From Akkermansiaceae bacterium (GTDB taxonomy: Bacteria; Verrucomicrobiota; Verrucomicrobiia; Verrucomicrobiales; Akkermansiaceae), in NCBI GenBank assembly GCA_015062045.1, contig SUVJ01000009.1, positions 1-44,981 on the forward strand: a stretch of DNA of 44,981 bases. Direction: 5' to 3'. Made by a program: the position numbers and the translations under genes. This document shows, in pieces, positions 32,459 through 41,576 of the stretch. How positions within the stretch are numbered: the stretch's first letter is position 1; each line of letters starts with the position of its first letter. Under the pieces are notes generated by a model. The model worked only from the letters and a program-made list of their open reading frames with translations, was not told the origin of the DNA and did not search any database.

Positions 32459-33862
32459 ATGTCCGCAGAAACCCTTACACTCGCTGCTACTCAAGAAAAA
32501 GCGTTCCGTATTAATATGGATAAACGCATCTACGGCACCTTTGCAGAGATTGGTGCCGGGCAGGAAACCGCCAACTGGTTTTTCCGCTCCTCCGGTGCCG
32601 CCGGCACGGTTGCCAAAACGATTTCAGCCTATGATATGACCGTGAGCGATACGCTGTACGGACCCGTGCGGCGCTACGTGTCTCAAGAGCGCCTTGAGCA
32701 GATGATGGATTACGAGTACACCCAGCTTATTAACCGTTTAGGTGAAAAGCGCGGGGCAGACACCTGCTTCTTTGCTTTTTGCAACACGGTAAAATGCAAG
32801 GGGTATCGGGATAACGGCCCGTGGTCTGCGTGGATTGGGGTGCGTTTTCAGCTGCGCCCGGAGGCCCCGCCCAGTGATTTTGTAATGCATGTGCGCCTGC
32901 TGGTGCCCGACCACGATATCCAGATGCGCGTGCTGGGCATATTGGGCGTAAACTTGCTCCATGCCCTTTACTACAACCGCGACCACATGGATGAGTTTGT
33001 CAACAGCGTGGCAGATAACCTGGACCGCAGCATGTACGAGGTGGACTTTATGCGATTCTCCGGGCATGGGTTCGGCATGTTTGATAACCGCTTGTTAGCG
33101 TTGGAGCTGGTCAGAAACGGCTTGTCGGAGGCCACGCTCTTCTGCCCGGATGGCTCCGTGGCTCAGCCTGCGGATTTTCTTTACAAACGCCCCATTGTTT
33201 TGATGCGTGGCAGTTTCTTGCCCCTCTGCAAGATTCACCTGGAGATGATGGACAGTGTGCGTGCCAAGTTTACGGAAAGTCTGCCGCCCGAGCAGCATGA
33301 AAAAGTGGTGGATATTTGTGAGATCTCCCTCTCTAACCTCTTGCGTGGTAAGGAGGTAGACTTGCTGGACTTTATTGACCGCGTGGATGCCTTGGCGGCT
33401 TTGGGTAAAACGGTGATGGTGACGGATATCACACACTTCCACCGCATCTCCACCTTGCTGAATCAATATACCAAAGAGCCCGTAGCCATTGCGCTTTCCA
33501 TTGGCCTGCTCAACGAGCTGTTCAAAGACAAATGGGCAGATATACCCGGTGGAATCCTGGCCAGCACGGGGCTGTGCTTTGTCAACAAGACCAGGTTTTA
33601 TGTCACCCCGTGGATTAACCGCAAAACCGGTGAGTTTGTGACAGCCGGCACCTATGTTGCCCCGGAGAAATACCAACACCTCTACAAGCACCTGCTTGAA
33701 AACGGTGATATCATCTCCGTGCCTTATTTCAATCAAAAATTGCTCTTCCGTACCCCGCGCGACATTGTGCACATGATTAATGATGGTGACGAGTGCTGGA
33801 AAGAGTATGTACCCCAAGAGGCATACCGCATGGCAGAGCACCTCAAAACGCTTGAACAATAA
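32459..33862 (+). CDS. conserved protein of unknown function
   Basis: A 467-residue soluble protein with no signal peptide or membrane segment. Its N-terminal region (KRIYGTFAEIGAGQETANWFF, then a Gly/Ala-rich stretch and ISAYDMTVSDTLYG) belongs to a widely conserved bacterial family; I recall homologues carrying conflicting names such as TonB-dependent receptor or nicotinate-nucleotide adenylyltransferase. Neither name is supported here: there is no beta-barrel, and no nucleotidyltransferase HxGH motif. Start ATG 32459 follows the PBP gene by 19 bases, and its last base overlaps the sufS start (TAATG), so the three genes are probably co-transcribed. Confidence 0.75.
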   Translation: MSAETLTLAATQEKAFRINMDKRIYGTFAEIGAGQETANWFFRSSGAAGTVAKTISAYDMTVSDTLYGPVRRYVSQERLEQMMDYEYTQLINRLGEKRGADTCFFAFCNTVKCKGYRDNGPWSAWIGVRFQLRPEAPPSDFVMHVRLLVPDHDIQMRVLGILGVNLLHALYYNRDHMDEFVNSVADNLDRSMYEVDFMRFSGHGFGMFDNRLLALELVRNGLSEATLFCPDGSVAQPADFLYKRPIVLMRGSFLPLCKIHLEMMDSVRAKFTESLPPEQHEKVVDICEISLSNLLRGKEVDLLDFIDRVDALAALGKTVMVTDITHFHRISTLLNQYTKEPVAIALSIGLLNELFKDKWADIPGGILASTGLCFVNKTRFYVTPWINRKTGEFVTAGTYVAPEKYQHLYKHLLENGDIISVPYFNQKLLFRTPRDIVHMINDGDECWKEYVPQEAYRMAEHLKTLEQ

Positions 33863-35076
33863 TGGATTCTTCTGCTTCATACCCCATTCTTGCCACTCGT
33901 GTCGGCAAGGCTCCCCTCGTTTATCTCGATAACGCCGCCACTACGCAGAAACCCCGGCAGGTTCTGCGCTGTGAGCTTGAGTATTACGAGAAAATGAACT
34001 CTAACATTCACCGGGGGGCGCACTACCTGAGCCGCTTGTCGACAGAGGCGCATGAGCAGGCGCGTGATACCGTAGCTCTGTTTTTACATGCTGCCTCTGC
34101 CCGCGAAATCGTTTTCACCGCAGGCACCACCGCCGGTATCAACTTGGTAGCGCAGGTGTTGGCGCTTTCCTCCCTCTTTTGCGCGGGGGATGAAATTTTG
34201 GTGACGACAGATGCGCACCACTCCAACATTGTACCCTGGCAAATGCTGTGTCAGCGCACGGGGGCTGTTCTCAAACCCATCCCGCTTACGCCGGAGCTTA
34301 CATTTGATATGCATGCCTACTTGCGCATGCTTTCTCCGCGCACGCGCCTGGTTGCCGTGCCTTATATTTCTAATGCATTGGGTGTTATCAACCCGGTTCC
34401 GCAAATTATTGAGGCCGCCAAGCGCAATAACCCCGCTACAATGGTATTGGTGGATGGTGCGCAAAGCACGGCCCACATGGCGGTAGATGTTCAGGCCCTG
34501 GGGTGTGATTTTTACGTTTTCTCCGGTCATAAGGTATATGCCCCCACCGGTACGGGTATTTTATGGGGCAGGGAGGAACTGTTAGACCGCCTCCCGCCGT
34601 GGCAAGGTGGTGGTGAAATGATTAAGGAGGTCTCCTTCTCCGGCACCACTTACAATGACTTGCCCTTTAAATATGAGGCCGGTACTCCTAATATATGCGG
34701 TAATATTGTACTGGCAGAGGCTTTGCGCTATGTGATGGAGCAGGGGCTTGCCGCCATAGATGCCCACGAGCAGTCCCTCACCCGCCGCATGTATGAGGGC
34801 TTGCAAGCCATCGGTGGTATAGATATCCTTGGCCCCAAAGAAAATCGCGGGGCGCTCATCTCTGTTGTTGTACCCGGGGTTCACCATTATGACCTCGGCA
34901 CCCTGTTGGATCAAATGGGTATCGCCGTGCGCACCGGGCACCATTGCTGCCAGCCCCTCATGCAATACCTCGGTATTACCGGTACAACCCGTTACTCCTT
35001 TGCTCTTTATAACACGGCAGAGGAAGTGGACCGCGCCCTCTCCTGCACGGAGCGTGCCCTTAACATGCTCAGATAA
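33862..35076 (+). CDS. sufS: SufS-type cysteine desulfurase
   Basis: A 404-residue PLP-dependent group II cysteine desulfurase that takes sulfur from L-cysteine as a protein-bound persulfide for Fe-S cluster assembly. Visible: YLDNAATTQKP at the start, NIHRGAHYLS, the PLP Asp and Gln in VDGAQSTAHM, the PLP lysine in SGHK (K224), and the catalytic Cys in RTGHHCCQP (Cys362; E. coli SufS has C364 in HHCAMP). Other suf genes (B, C, D, U/E) are not in the window, which is unusual for SufS, so a specialised sulfur-donor role is possible. Its ATG overlaps the previous stop. Confidence 0.9.
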   Translation: MDSSASYPILATRVGKAPLVYLDNAATTQKPRQVLRCELEYYEKMNSNIHRGAHYLSRLSTEAHEQARDTVALFLHAASAREIVFTAGTTAGINLVAQVLALSSLFCAGDEILVTTDAHHSNIVPWQMLCQRTGAVLKPIPLTPELTFDMHAYLRMLSPRTRLVAVPYISNALGVINPVPQIIEAAKRNNPATMVLVDGAQSTAHMAVDVQALGCDFYVFSGHKVYAPTGTGILWGREELLDRLPPWQGGGEMIKEVSFSGTTYNDLPFKYEAGTPNICGNIVLAEALRYVMEQGLAAIDAHEQSLTRRMYEGLQAIGGIDILGPKENRGALISVVVPGVHHYDLGTLLDQMGIAVRTGHHCCQPLMQYLGITGTTRYSFALYNTAEEVDRALSCTERALNMLR

Positions 35077-35100
35077 ATTGATACTCCACCACTACACACC

Positions 35101-37119
35101 ATGATAGACCCTGCTAAATTACGCGAGCTCCTTGAGGATTATCGTTCTGTCTATAAGGAATCTCGTCAAAAACGCGTTAAATTAACTCTGGAGGCATCCG
35201 TTGCATTTCGTCAGGCGTGGGATGAATGGAGTAGCAATCCCTCCGACCGTAACGGATTGTTTAAGTGCATCGATGCGCTGAAAATAGCAGTGGATGTGTT
35301 CGGCGGTATTTATAATTATACCTATGTGTTTGGTGGTAAACGTGGGGGCTACAATTATGGAATGCTGGGGCTCATGTCTGAAGACTTGGAGGGTGAGGTT
35401 AAAGGTACGGGGGCAATCCTGGTACATGAAATGCTTACAACCCTGTTTGAACCCGGTGATATTAAAAACCGTTATGTGAAATTTGCGGATAAGGCTGAGC
35501 AGAGAGTGGAGAGTATTCGCCTTGCCGGTAAACTCAGGGAGTCTGATGGCCATCTCCAGCAGATTCACCCGGCTTCTGTTTATTGTTGGTTAAAATCCCC
35601 TGCCGATCACTACTACTTCTTTACCAATGAATACGTAAACCTGTGTGCTGCGGCGATGGGGGCTCCTGCTCTCGGTGGACGTCGTGCCAATTTCCTGGAA
35701 AGTGTTTATGCATATATGCAGGAGCTCAAGACGGAGTTCCTCCGTGAGTGGCATGACAATGTGTCAGATGAAGAACTATCTGCGCTGGTATGTGATTTTG
35801 TGGACTACGTGGGCTCTACCGTCAGGGAGCAACGCCAACAACCTACCTCCGGGTGCTGGTTGCTTATCGCGAACCCGAAACAGTGGTCGTTTGCCTCATT
35901 GGCCGTGGGTGAGGAGGTTTCTTATAGCCTTGTTAATGAAGATGGCAAAAAACGCCAGATTTATAAGCATTTTATGGCGGCTCGCGTAGGTGATAAAGTT
36001 GCTTGTTATGAGTCTTCTCCTGCGTGTGCTTTAGTGGCTTTTGCAGAGGTTTCTGCAGAACAGGATGGTACCTGTATTCGTTTCAAAAAAACGAGCAATC
36101 TGCAAACTCCCGTTCTTCTTGCGGATTTGAAAGCACACGCCGTTCTTCGAGAGCGTTTTGAGCATATACAAGGTAGCTTGTTTGATTTGACTCGTGAGCA
36201 ATATGCCGCATTGGAGCGCATGACTCAGCCGGCAATGCGTTGGCAAGGTCCGCACAATCGCATCCTCTTCGGCGCACCCGGCACGGGCAAGAGCTATTTG
36301 CTCAATGCGGATGCCGTTGCCTATTTCGGCGAGTCTCGCATGGAGCGTGTTACTTTTCACCCCGAGTATACCTCGTTTGACTTCATCGGCTCTTACATGC
36401 CAACGGTGCAGGGGCGTGGAACAGCGCAGGAGCATATCACCTACAGCTTTGTGCCCGGCCCGTTTGCCAGAGTACTGCGTAAGGCCCTGCTGCACCCGGA
36501 AACGCCTTATCTTTTGTTGATTGAAGAAATTAACCGCGCCAATGCAGCCTCGGTATTTGCTGATATTTTCCAGCTGTTGGATCGTGATAAAAAGGGGCAG
36601 AGCCTCTATTTTATCACTCCCACACCCCATCTTGCTGAGTATTTGGGGCTGGCGGAGGATGCTTCCTTACGCTTGCCCGATAACCTTTATTTGTGGGCAA
36701 CCATGAACAGTGCGGATCAAGGCGTATTCCCCATGGATACGGCATTTAAACGCCGATGGAACTATGAGTATTGCGGTATAGATGATGCCAAGGATGCTCT
36801 GCTCAGTGTCGGCTATTGTGCTGCAGATTGGAATAAACTGCGCAGCCACGTCAACAAACTGCTCCAGCATGCCGGTGTGAATGAGGATAAGCAAATGGGG
36901 CCATTTTTCCTCTCTGCCGTTGAGTTGGAAACCGTGGATTCCTTCTTATCTGCCGTTAAGAGCAAAGTACTCATGTACTTATATGAGGATGCTGCCCGCC
37001 ACAAGAGAGCTGCCGTGTTCAAAAAATCAAAAGCCCGCTATTCAGAGCTGTGCTCCTTCAATAGTTGCGAGGTAGATGAGATTATAGAGGAACTGTTCCT
37101 TGAAATTACCGAGGGGTAA
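35101..37119 (+). CDS. McrB-like GTPase with EVE domain (type IV restriction)
   Basis: A 672-residue AAA+ restriction motor. Residues 1-245 form a domain I do not recognise. Residues about 251-373 match an EVE domain: GCWLLIANPKQWSF, VGDKVACYES, LVAFAEVS, and SLFDLTREQYAALERM. EVE domains read modified bases. The McrB NTPase follows: Walker A GAPGTGKS (391-398), FHPEYTSFDFIGSYMP, Walker B LLLIEEINRAN (about 471-481), the sensor MNSADQ, and RRW (McrB of E. coli has MNTADRS). It abuts the McrC-like gene without a gap. There is no methyltransferase beside it, so cutting of modified DNA is expected. GTP rather than ATP use follows from family knowledge. Confidence 0.88.
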   Translation: MIDPAKLRELLEDYRSVYKESRQKRVKLTLEASVAFRQAWDEWSSNPSDRNGLFKCIDALKIAVDVFGGIYNYTYVFGGKRGGYNYGMLGLMSEDLEGEVKGTGAILVHEMLTTLFEPGDIKNRYVKFADKAEQRVESIRLAGKLRESDGHLQQIHPASVYCWLKSPADHYYFFTNEYVNLCAAAMGAPALGGRRANFLESVYAYMQELKTEFLREWHDNVSDEELSALVCDFVDYVGSTVREQRQQPTSGCWLLIANPKQWSFASLAVGEEVSYSLVNEDGKKRQIYKHFMAARVGDKVACYESSPACALVAFAEVSAEQDGTCIRFKKTSNLQTPVLLADLKAHAVLRERFEHIQGSLFDLTREQYAALERMTQPAMRWQGPHNRILFGAPGTGKSYLLNADAVAYFGESRMERVTFHPEYTSFDFIGSYMPTVQGRGTAQEHITYSFVPGPFARVLRKALLHPETPYLLLIEEINRANAASVFADIFQLLDRDKKGQSLYFITPTPHLAEYLGLAEDASLRLPDNLYLWATMNSADQGVFPMDTAFKRRWNYEYCGIDDAKDALLSVGYCAADWNKLRSHVNKLLQHAGVNEDKQMGPFFLSAVELETVDSFLSAVKSKVLMYLYEDAARHKRAAVFKKSKARYSELCSFNSCEVDEIIEELFLEITEG

Positions 37120-38613
37120 ATGCGTTCATCCTCAACAGCCGGAGCGGTTCATTCTCTCTCTTGGGTGAGAGAGCGCGTGGCGTATTCTGCCGATACCCTG
37201 TGTGAGCTGTTTGGGGTGCCTTCATCTGAAAAAGCCTCGTTGATGACATATCTGCAAGCAAAGCGCATCATTAGCCGCCGTGGCTTTGATAATATTGGGG
37301 GAACGGAGGATGCGGAACCGTTGGAATCTTACATCACCGGGGCGGATTATTCGTTTCGCTTTGTCGGCATGTATTGTAGGGCAGGTTATATGGTGTGCGT
37401 GCTCCCTAAGTATGCCAATGCAGAGTTGTTGAAGGTGCCGGACCAAGGGGATTTTCACAGACCTTGTCCGGCAGCACGCCGTGCCATTTTTTCGCAGGTA
37501 TTGAAAGCCGTACGCCGTTATAAACATTCTGCTCAATTCGAGTTGCCGGAGAGTCAGCAGGATTTTGCAGACTCAAACTATTTATCATTACTGATTACAC
37601 TGCTGAGCGATTTTGTTGAAAATGGTGTCTACCGAGACAATCGTACAACAGATACCTTGAATGCGCGTGGCAGAATCCTGTGGTCTGCCACCATCCGTAA
37701 AACAAATGCAGTGCTGCAAGAGGGCGGGCCGGTGTATCCTGATGTGGTTACTCGCAAAACAGAGTTTGAGCCGCAGCACCCCATTACGCTGTTGCATCGG
37801 CGTATTGCGGGGGAGTGTTACCACTGTTTACATGACCTGGGATTAATTGATTTGCTGGATTTGCCGGTGATTGATGATGAAGAGGTTCAAGCTTCATACG
37901 ATGCCGCACACATGCTGTATTTAGTGGAGTCTGAGTTGAATGTTCAATTTGATTCTCGTCGGCGCTACATTTTAACCTTGTTACGTGAGTATTTGCTTAA
38001 ACAATCGAGTGCAGATTCGGCTCAGGTGTCGGAATACGCGTTTGGGTGTTCATCCTTTAATCTTTTGTGGGAGGATGCTTGCCGTAGCGTACTGGGGCAT
38101 GATTATTCTCGCCTTTGGTCGATTTTACCACCCGATTGGCGTTTCCCTGACAGAACGCTGCCTGCGACCAAAAGCCTTGAGCCGGATATTATTATATGTG
38201 ATGAAACCGGCACATGCGTATTGGATGCCAAGTATTACCTGCCGATGGAATCCGCCACGGGGCTGCCGTCCGGACTCCCCGGCATAGAGTCTGTTACCAA
38301 GCAGTTTCTTTATCAACAAGCTTTGTTAACCCCGGATTCTATAGAGCTAACTAAGGGGCGCATGGTTCCCCCCATTTACAATGCATTTCTGATGCCGTTG
38401 CCGCAAAACACAGCACAGCATAATAAGACCGTGACTTATTATGCCACGGTTACGATGCCCCTGTTCCAGAATATGGAGATTATCGTCCTATGCATCTCCC
38501 CAAGCAAGTTATTTGCCTGTTATGCAGACAACATCAGTGCCCCGTATTTGAGGGAATCCGTATGGCACTCCATTCGAGCAAATGCATCTGCTGCTTTATG
38601 TTCTAAGGCTTGA
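37120..38613 (+). CDS. McrC/LlaJI-type restriction endonuclease subunit
   Basis: A 497-residue partner of the McrB-like protein, beginning right after its stop codon (TAAATG). The N-terminal and middle parts match the LlaJI/McrC family: YSFRFVGMYCRAGYMVCVLPKY and the block RGRILWSATIRKT. The nuclease core is a PD-(D/E)xK site: PD at 355-356 and DAK at 369-371 in a strand-turn-strand (EPDIIICDETGTCVLDAKYY). The acidic residue before Ala-Lys is Asp instead of the more common Glu, which is allowed in the superfamily. It should cut DNA when driven by the GTPase. LlaJI-type systems normally carry methyltransferases; none is seen here. Confidence 0.85.
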   Translation: MRSSSTAGAVHSLSWVRERVAYSADTLCELFGVPSSEKASLMTYLQAKRIISRRGFDNIGGTEDAEPLESYITGADYSFRFVGMYCRAGYMVCVLPKYANAELLKVPDQGDFHRPCPAARRAIFSQVLKAVRRYKHSAQFELPESQQDFADSNYLSLLITLLSDFVENGVYRDNRTTDTLNARGRILWSATIRKTNAVLQEGGPVYPDVVTRKTEFEPQHPITLLHRRIAGECYHCLHDLGLIDLLDLPVIDDEEVQASYDAAHMLYLVESELNVQFDSRRRYILTLLREYLLKQSSADSAQVSEYAFGCSSFNLLWEDACRSVLGHDYSRLWSILPPDWRFPDRTLPATKSLEPDIIICDETGTCVLDAKYYLPMESATGLPSGLPGIESVTKQFLYQQALLTPDSIELTKGRMVPPIYNAFLMPLPQNTAQHNKTVTYYATVTMPLFQNMEIIVLCISPSKLFACYADNISAPYLRESVWHSIRANASAALCSKA

Positions 38614-38902
38614 TTTTTAATGCTCTGATAAAGTTCAGGATTTGCCCCGTTGTAGTCCATTGTTGTTGGGGGAGGGGCTTACTCGTTTCGTGTAAGCATA
38701 AAAATCACCAATTGATACAGCGTAAAGCCTCTCCCTTTGTCATTTGAAAATGTGCCCCTCCCATTTTCATGCAGCGTACATATTATGCCACGCTAAAATT
38801 GTAAATTTTGCTTGACTTTCAGGGTGGGGGGAGTAGAATCTTCGCGCTTCATGGTGCTAATGTTGCAGCATGAACCGATGAATTATCAGCAAGCATACTA
38901 TT
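38614..38902. promoter_or_regulatory. aspS upstream region: promoter and structured leader
   Basis: The promoter is TTGACT (38812-38817), a 16-base spacer and TAGAAT (38834-38839), giving a 57-base leader before the aspS ATG. The leader holds a hairpin TTCATG-g-TGC/GCA-g-CATGAA (about 38848-38875). Further upstream, GGGAGGGGC (38670-38678) can pair either with AAGCCTCTCCC (38725-38735) or with GCCCCTCCC (38754-38762). These may end mcrC transcription; no gene was seen. Confidence 0.6.
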
Positions 38903-40756
38903 ATGAACAGTTACCGTACCCATACGTGTGATGAGCTCCGCCTTACAGATGCCGGCAAGCAAGTAACGCTTTGCGGCTGGGTGGATACCGTTCGCGACCA
39001 TGGTGGTGTGATCTTTATCGACCTCCGTGACCGCGCAGGAAAAACTCAGATTGTTTTCCACCCTGAGAATAATGCTGATCTTGCTGATAATGCTGAGAAT
39101 CTTCGTGTTGAATCCGTTATTCAAGTGTGCGGCACCGTGGTTGCCCGCCTTAAGACGGATGAGGTGGATGCCACTAACCCCGACCTTGCCACCGGTGAGA
39201 TTGAGGTGGATGCCTCTGCCATGACCGTGCTTAACCGCGCTGCCGTGCTGCCCTTCCAGCTGGACCGCAACGTGGCTAATGAGGATCTGCGCCTCAAGTA
39301 CCGTTTCCTGGACCTGCGCCGCACCGAGATGCAGCGCAACATGATTCTGCGCCACCGCATCACCAAAACCATGCGAGATTATTTGGATGAGCAGGGATTC
39401 CTGGAGATTGAGACCCCCATCCTCTCCAAGAGCACCCCGGAGGGCGCACGAGACTTCTTGGTGCCCAGCCGACTGACCCCCGGTACCTTCTACGCCTTGC
39501 CGCAGGCCCCGCAGCAGTACAAGCAGCTGCTCATGGTTGCCGGCATGGAGAAATACTTCCAGGTGGCTCGTTGCTTCCGCGATGAGGATTTGCGTGCAGA
39601 CCGCCAGCCCGAGTTCACGCAGATTGATATTGAAGCATCCTTCATCACCCCCGAGGACATTTACGCATGGATTGAGAACATGCTCAAGCGTGTGTTCAAG
39701 GAGTCCGTGGGGCGCGACATCGTAACTCCGTTCCCCCGCATGACTTGGAAGGATGCCATGGACCAATACGGCTCCGACAAGCCTGAGCGCCGCTTTGAGA
39801 TAAAGATTACGGAGTGCTCAGACATCTTTGCCAACAGCGACTTCCGTGTGTTCTCCGGTGCCATTGCCAATGGTGGTGTGGTTAAAGCCATCAACGCCAA
39901 GGGCTTCAATCCCTCCGTCGGTCAAATCGATTCCCTTACCCAAACCGCCATTGAGGCCGGAGCCAAGGGCTTGGCCTACATCAAGGTTCGAGATGTCAAT
40001 GACCTCAAGGAGTGGAAGAGCCCCATTACCAAGCGTCTTTCCGCCACAGAGGTAGAGGCCCTCAAAGAGCGCCTTAACATTGAGAGCGGCGACTGCATCT
40101 TCTTTGCCGCCGGTGAGTGGGAGCAAAGCTGCACCATCCTCGGCCGTGTGCGTTTGGCCTGCGGTGAGTTCATGGAGCTGCTTAAAGACAATGATGAGAT
40201 TGACCTCTTCTGGGTGAACCGCTTCCCGCTGTTCGGGTGGGATGCCGAGGAGCAGCGCTTCTGCGCCATTCACCACCCCTTTACCCGCCCCGTACCGGAG
40301 GACGTGGAGAAAGTGCTCAAGGGTGAAATCTCCACAGATATCTGTGCAGAGGCATACGATGTTATCTTCAACGGTAACGAGCTGGGCGGCGGCTCTATTC
40401 GTATTCACGAGAAAGAGCTGCAAGATGCCACCTTCCGCGCGCTCGGTTTGGATGACGCCACCATTGAGGAGCAGTTCGGCCATTTGCTGGCAGCCTTCTC
40501 CTTCGGTGCGCCTCCTCACGGTGGCCTTGCCCTTGGTCTGGACCGCGTGGTAATGCTTATCGGCAAGTGCGAGTCAATCCGTGAGGTGATTGCCTTCCCC
40601 AAGAACAACCGTGGGGCAGACCTCATGAGCGAGTCTCCCGCCCCGGCAGAGCCCAATCAGCTGAGAGATGTTCACATTCAAGTTAAGCAGCCTGAAAAGC
40701 TCCGCCTTAAACTGGAGGCAGAAAAAGCCGCTGCCGAGGCTGCCGATCAGGCCTGA
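38903..40756 (+). CDS. aspS: aspartyl-tRNA synthetase
   Basis: A 617-residue class II synthetase charging tRNA-Asp. The N-terminal anticodon-binding OB fold has VTLCGWVDTVRDHGGVIFIDLRDR; the core has motif 2 (RCFRDEDLRADRQPEFTQID) and motif 3 (APPHGGLALGLDR). An inserted GAD domain of the bacterial type (about residues 290-420) separates motifs 2 and 3. The size is normal for bacterial AspRS, with a short Ala/Glu-rich tail. Whether it is discriminating or also charges tRNA-Asn depends on whether gatCAB and asnS exist, which this window does not show. Its codons are strongly biased to C-ending forms, as expected for a highly expressed gene. Confidence 0.95.
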   Translation: MNSYRTHTCDELRLTDAGKQVTLCGWVDTVRDHGGVIFIDLRDRAGKTQIVFHPENNADLADNAENLRVESVIQVCGTVVARLKTDEVDATNPDLATGEIEVDASAMTVLNRAAVLPFQLDRNVANEDLRLKYRFLDLRRTEMQRNMILRHRITKTMRDYLDEQGFLEIETPILSKSTPEGARDFLVPSRLTPGTFYALPQAPQQYKQLLMVAGMEKYFQVARCFRDEDLRADRQPEFTQIDIEASFITPEDIYAWIENMLKRVFKESVGRDIVTPFPRMTWKDAMDQYGSDKPERRFEIKITECSDIFANSDFRVFSGAIANGGVVKAINAKGFNPSVGQIDSLTQTAIEAGAKGLAYIKVRDVNDLKEWKSPITKRLSATEVEALKERLNIESGDCIFFAAGEWEQSCTILGRVRLACGEFMELLKDNDEIDLFWVNRFPLFGWDAEEQRFCAIHHPFTRPVPEDVEKVLKGEISTDICAEAYDVIFNGNELGGGSIRIHEKELQDATFRALGLDDATIEEQFGHLLAAFSFGAPPHGGLALGLDRVVMLIGKCESIREVIAFPKNNRGADLMSESPAPAEPNQLRDVHIQVKQPEKLRLKLEAEKAAAEAADQA

Positions 40757-40782
40757 TTTTGCTCTTATTAATCTTTACCTGC

Positions 40783-40817
40783 AAAAGCCCGTGCCGCATG
40801 ATTCGGTGCGGGCTTTT
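40783..40817 (+). terminator. aspS terminator
   Basis: AAAAGCCCGTGCCG and CGGTGCGGGCTTTT form a long stem with two mismatched pairs around CATGATT, ending in a T run. It lies 27 bases after the aspS stop. Confidence 0.85.
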
Positions 40818-40829
40818 CTACACTAAGCC

Positions 40830-41273
40830 ATGTCCGCATTGTCCCCCACACAACAACAGACCTTGAACGCCGCCTTGCGAGAGGGCGAAACCGTATTGCA
40901 TGCCGCGCCCTGTGGCTCGGGCACCCCCGTTGCTGCGCCTAAAAGCTCATTCTGGGCTCGCTTGCTCGGCAAAAAAGCCCGGCCTGTCACCGCCGGAGCA
41001 GGGGCAGATTTTTTTGCCATAACCGCTAAACGTGTTTTATTGTTCAACGCAGCGTCTTCCACCCCCCGTGAGTGGTTTCTGATGTTAGGGATGATTCAGG
41101 ATTTTACCCTCCATGCGGATGGCTCCGGCAGCATTGTATTTGAATATAACCTTGCTGCAGATGGCACGCGCAGCCCCATCGGCCTGCTTGGCATAGCAGA
41201 TGCGCAGCAGGTGCATACGCTGCTGGCCTCTGCCATAGATGCCGCCTACAACGCCTCCCCGTGGTCCGTGTAA
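40830..41273 (+). CDS. hypothetical protein, PH-like fold possible
   Basis: A 147-residue soluble protein. The pattern FFAITAKRVLLFNAAS followed by alternating strands and a final amphipathic helix (HTLLASAIDAAY) resembles bacterial PH-like domains, which often begin with a strand reading similar to 'ALTDKRLIL'. The first ~60 residues are Ala/Gly/Pro-rich and may be flexible. It starts just after the aspS terminator. No function can be assigned. Confidence 0.6.
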   Translation: MSALSPTQQQTLNAALREGETVLHAAPCGSGTPVAAPKSSFWARLLGKKARPVTAGAGADFFAITAKRVLLFNAASSTPREWFLMLGMIQDFTLHADGSGSIVFEYNLAADGTRSPIGLLGIADAQQVHTLLASAIDAAYNASPWSV

Positions 41274-41318
41274 AATAGTAACTGTGCTGAATTTTTGCCA
41301 TAAAATAATGAGGGCTGT

Positions 41319-41576
41319 TTGAAAAAGGAATTGCCCAATGTGCTGAATGCTGCTATAATACGCCCCGCGCGCATGAGAGAAGAATTGCCCAAGAATGTAG
41401 ATGTTGTTGCAGAACAACAGGCTTGCAAGTTGCAGCGGGACCAGAAAAACGCCCGCCGCTGCGGCGTGAGCCGTGCTTGGGTGATTACCTGGTACCTTCT
41501 GGCGTTAATTTCTCTTTGCTTTTGGTTGTTGAAGCTTTTAGGCTATTTTGATTTGCAAGCCGCCTTGCTTCAATAA
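41319..41576 (+). CDS. small single-pass membrane protein (TTG start)
   Basis: An 85-residue protein with a polar N-terminal half (two similar strings, KKELPNV and REELPKNV), a basic stretch and one transmembrane segment near the C terminus (AWVITWYLLALISLCFWLLKLLGYF). No ATG fits a full-length start; TTG 41319 has GAGG five to six bases upstream, a good ribosome-binding site. A later ATG (41373) would shorten it to 67 residues. It is followed by a strong palindrome and T run. Function unknown. Confidence 0.5.
   Translation: MKKELPNVLNAAIIRPARMREELPKNVDVVAEQQACKLQRDQKNARRCGVSRAWVITWYLLALISLCFWLLKLLGYFDLQAALLQ

Noticed and set aside
38614-38902. T-box riboswitch before aspS
   Set aside because: No T-box motif or specifier loop was seen, T-boxes are largely confined to Firmicutes-like groups, and the predicted leader is only 57 bases.
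38849-39766. 305-residue minus-strand ORF opposite aspS
   Set aside because: Antisense of the strongly codon-biased aspS; such genes commonly have long open antisense frames.
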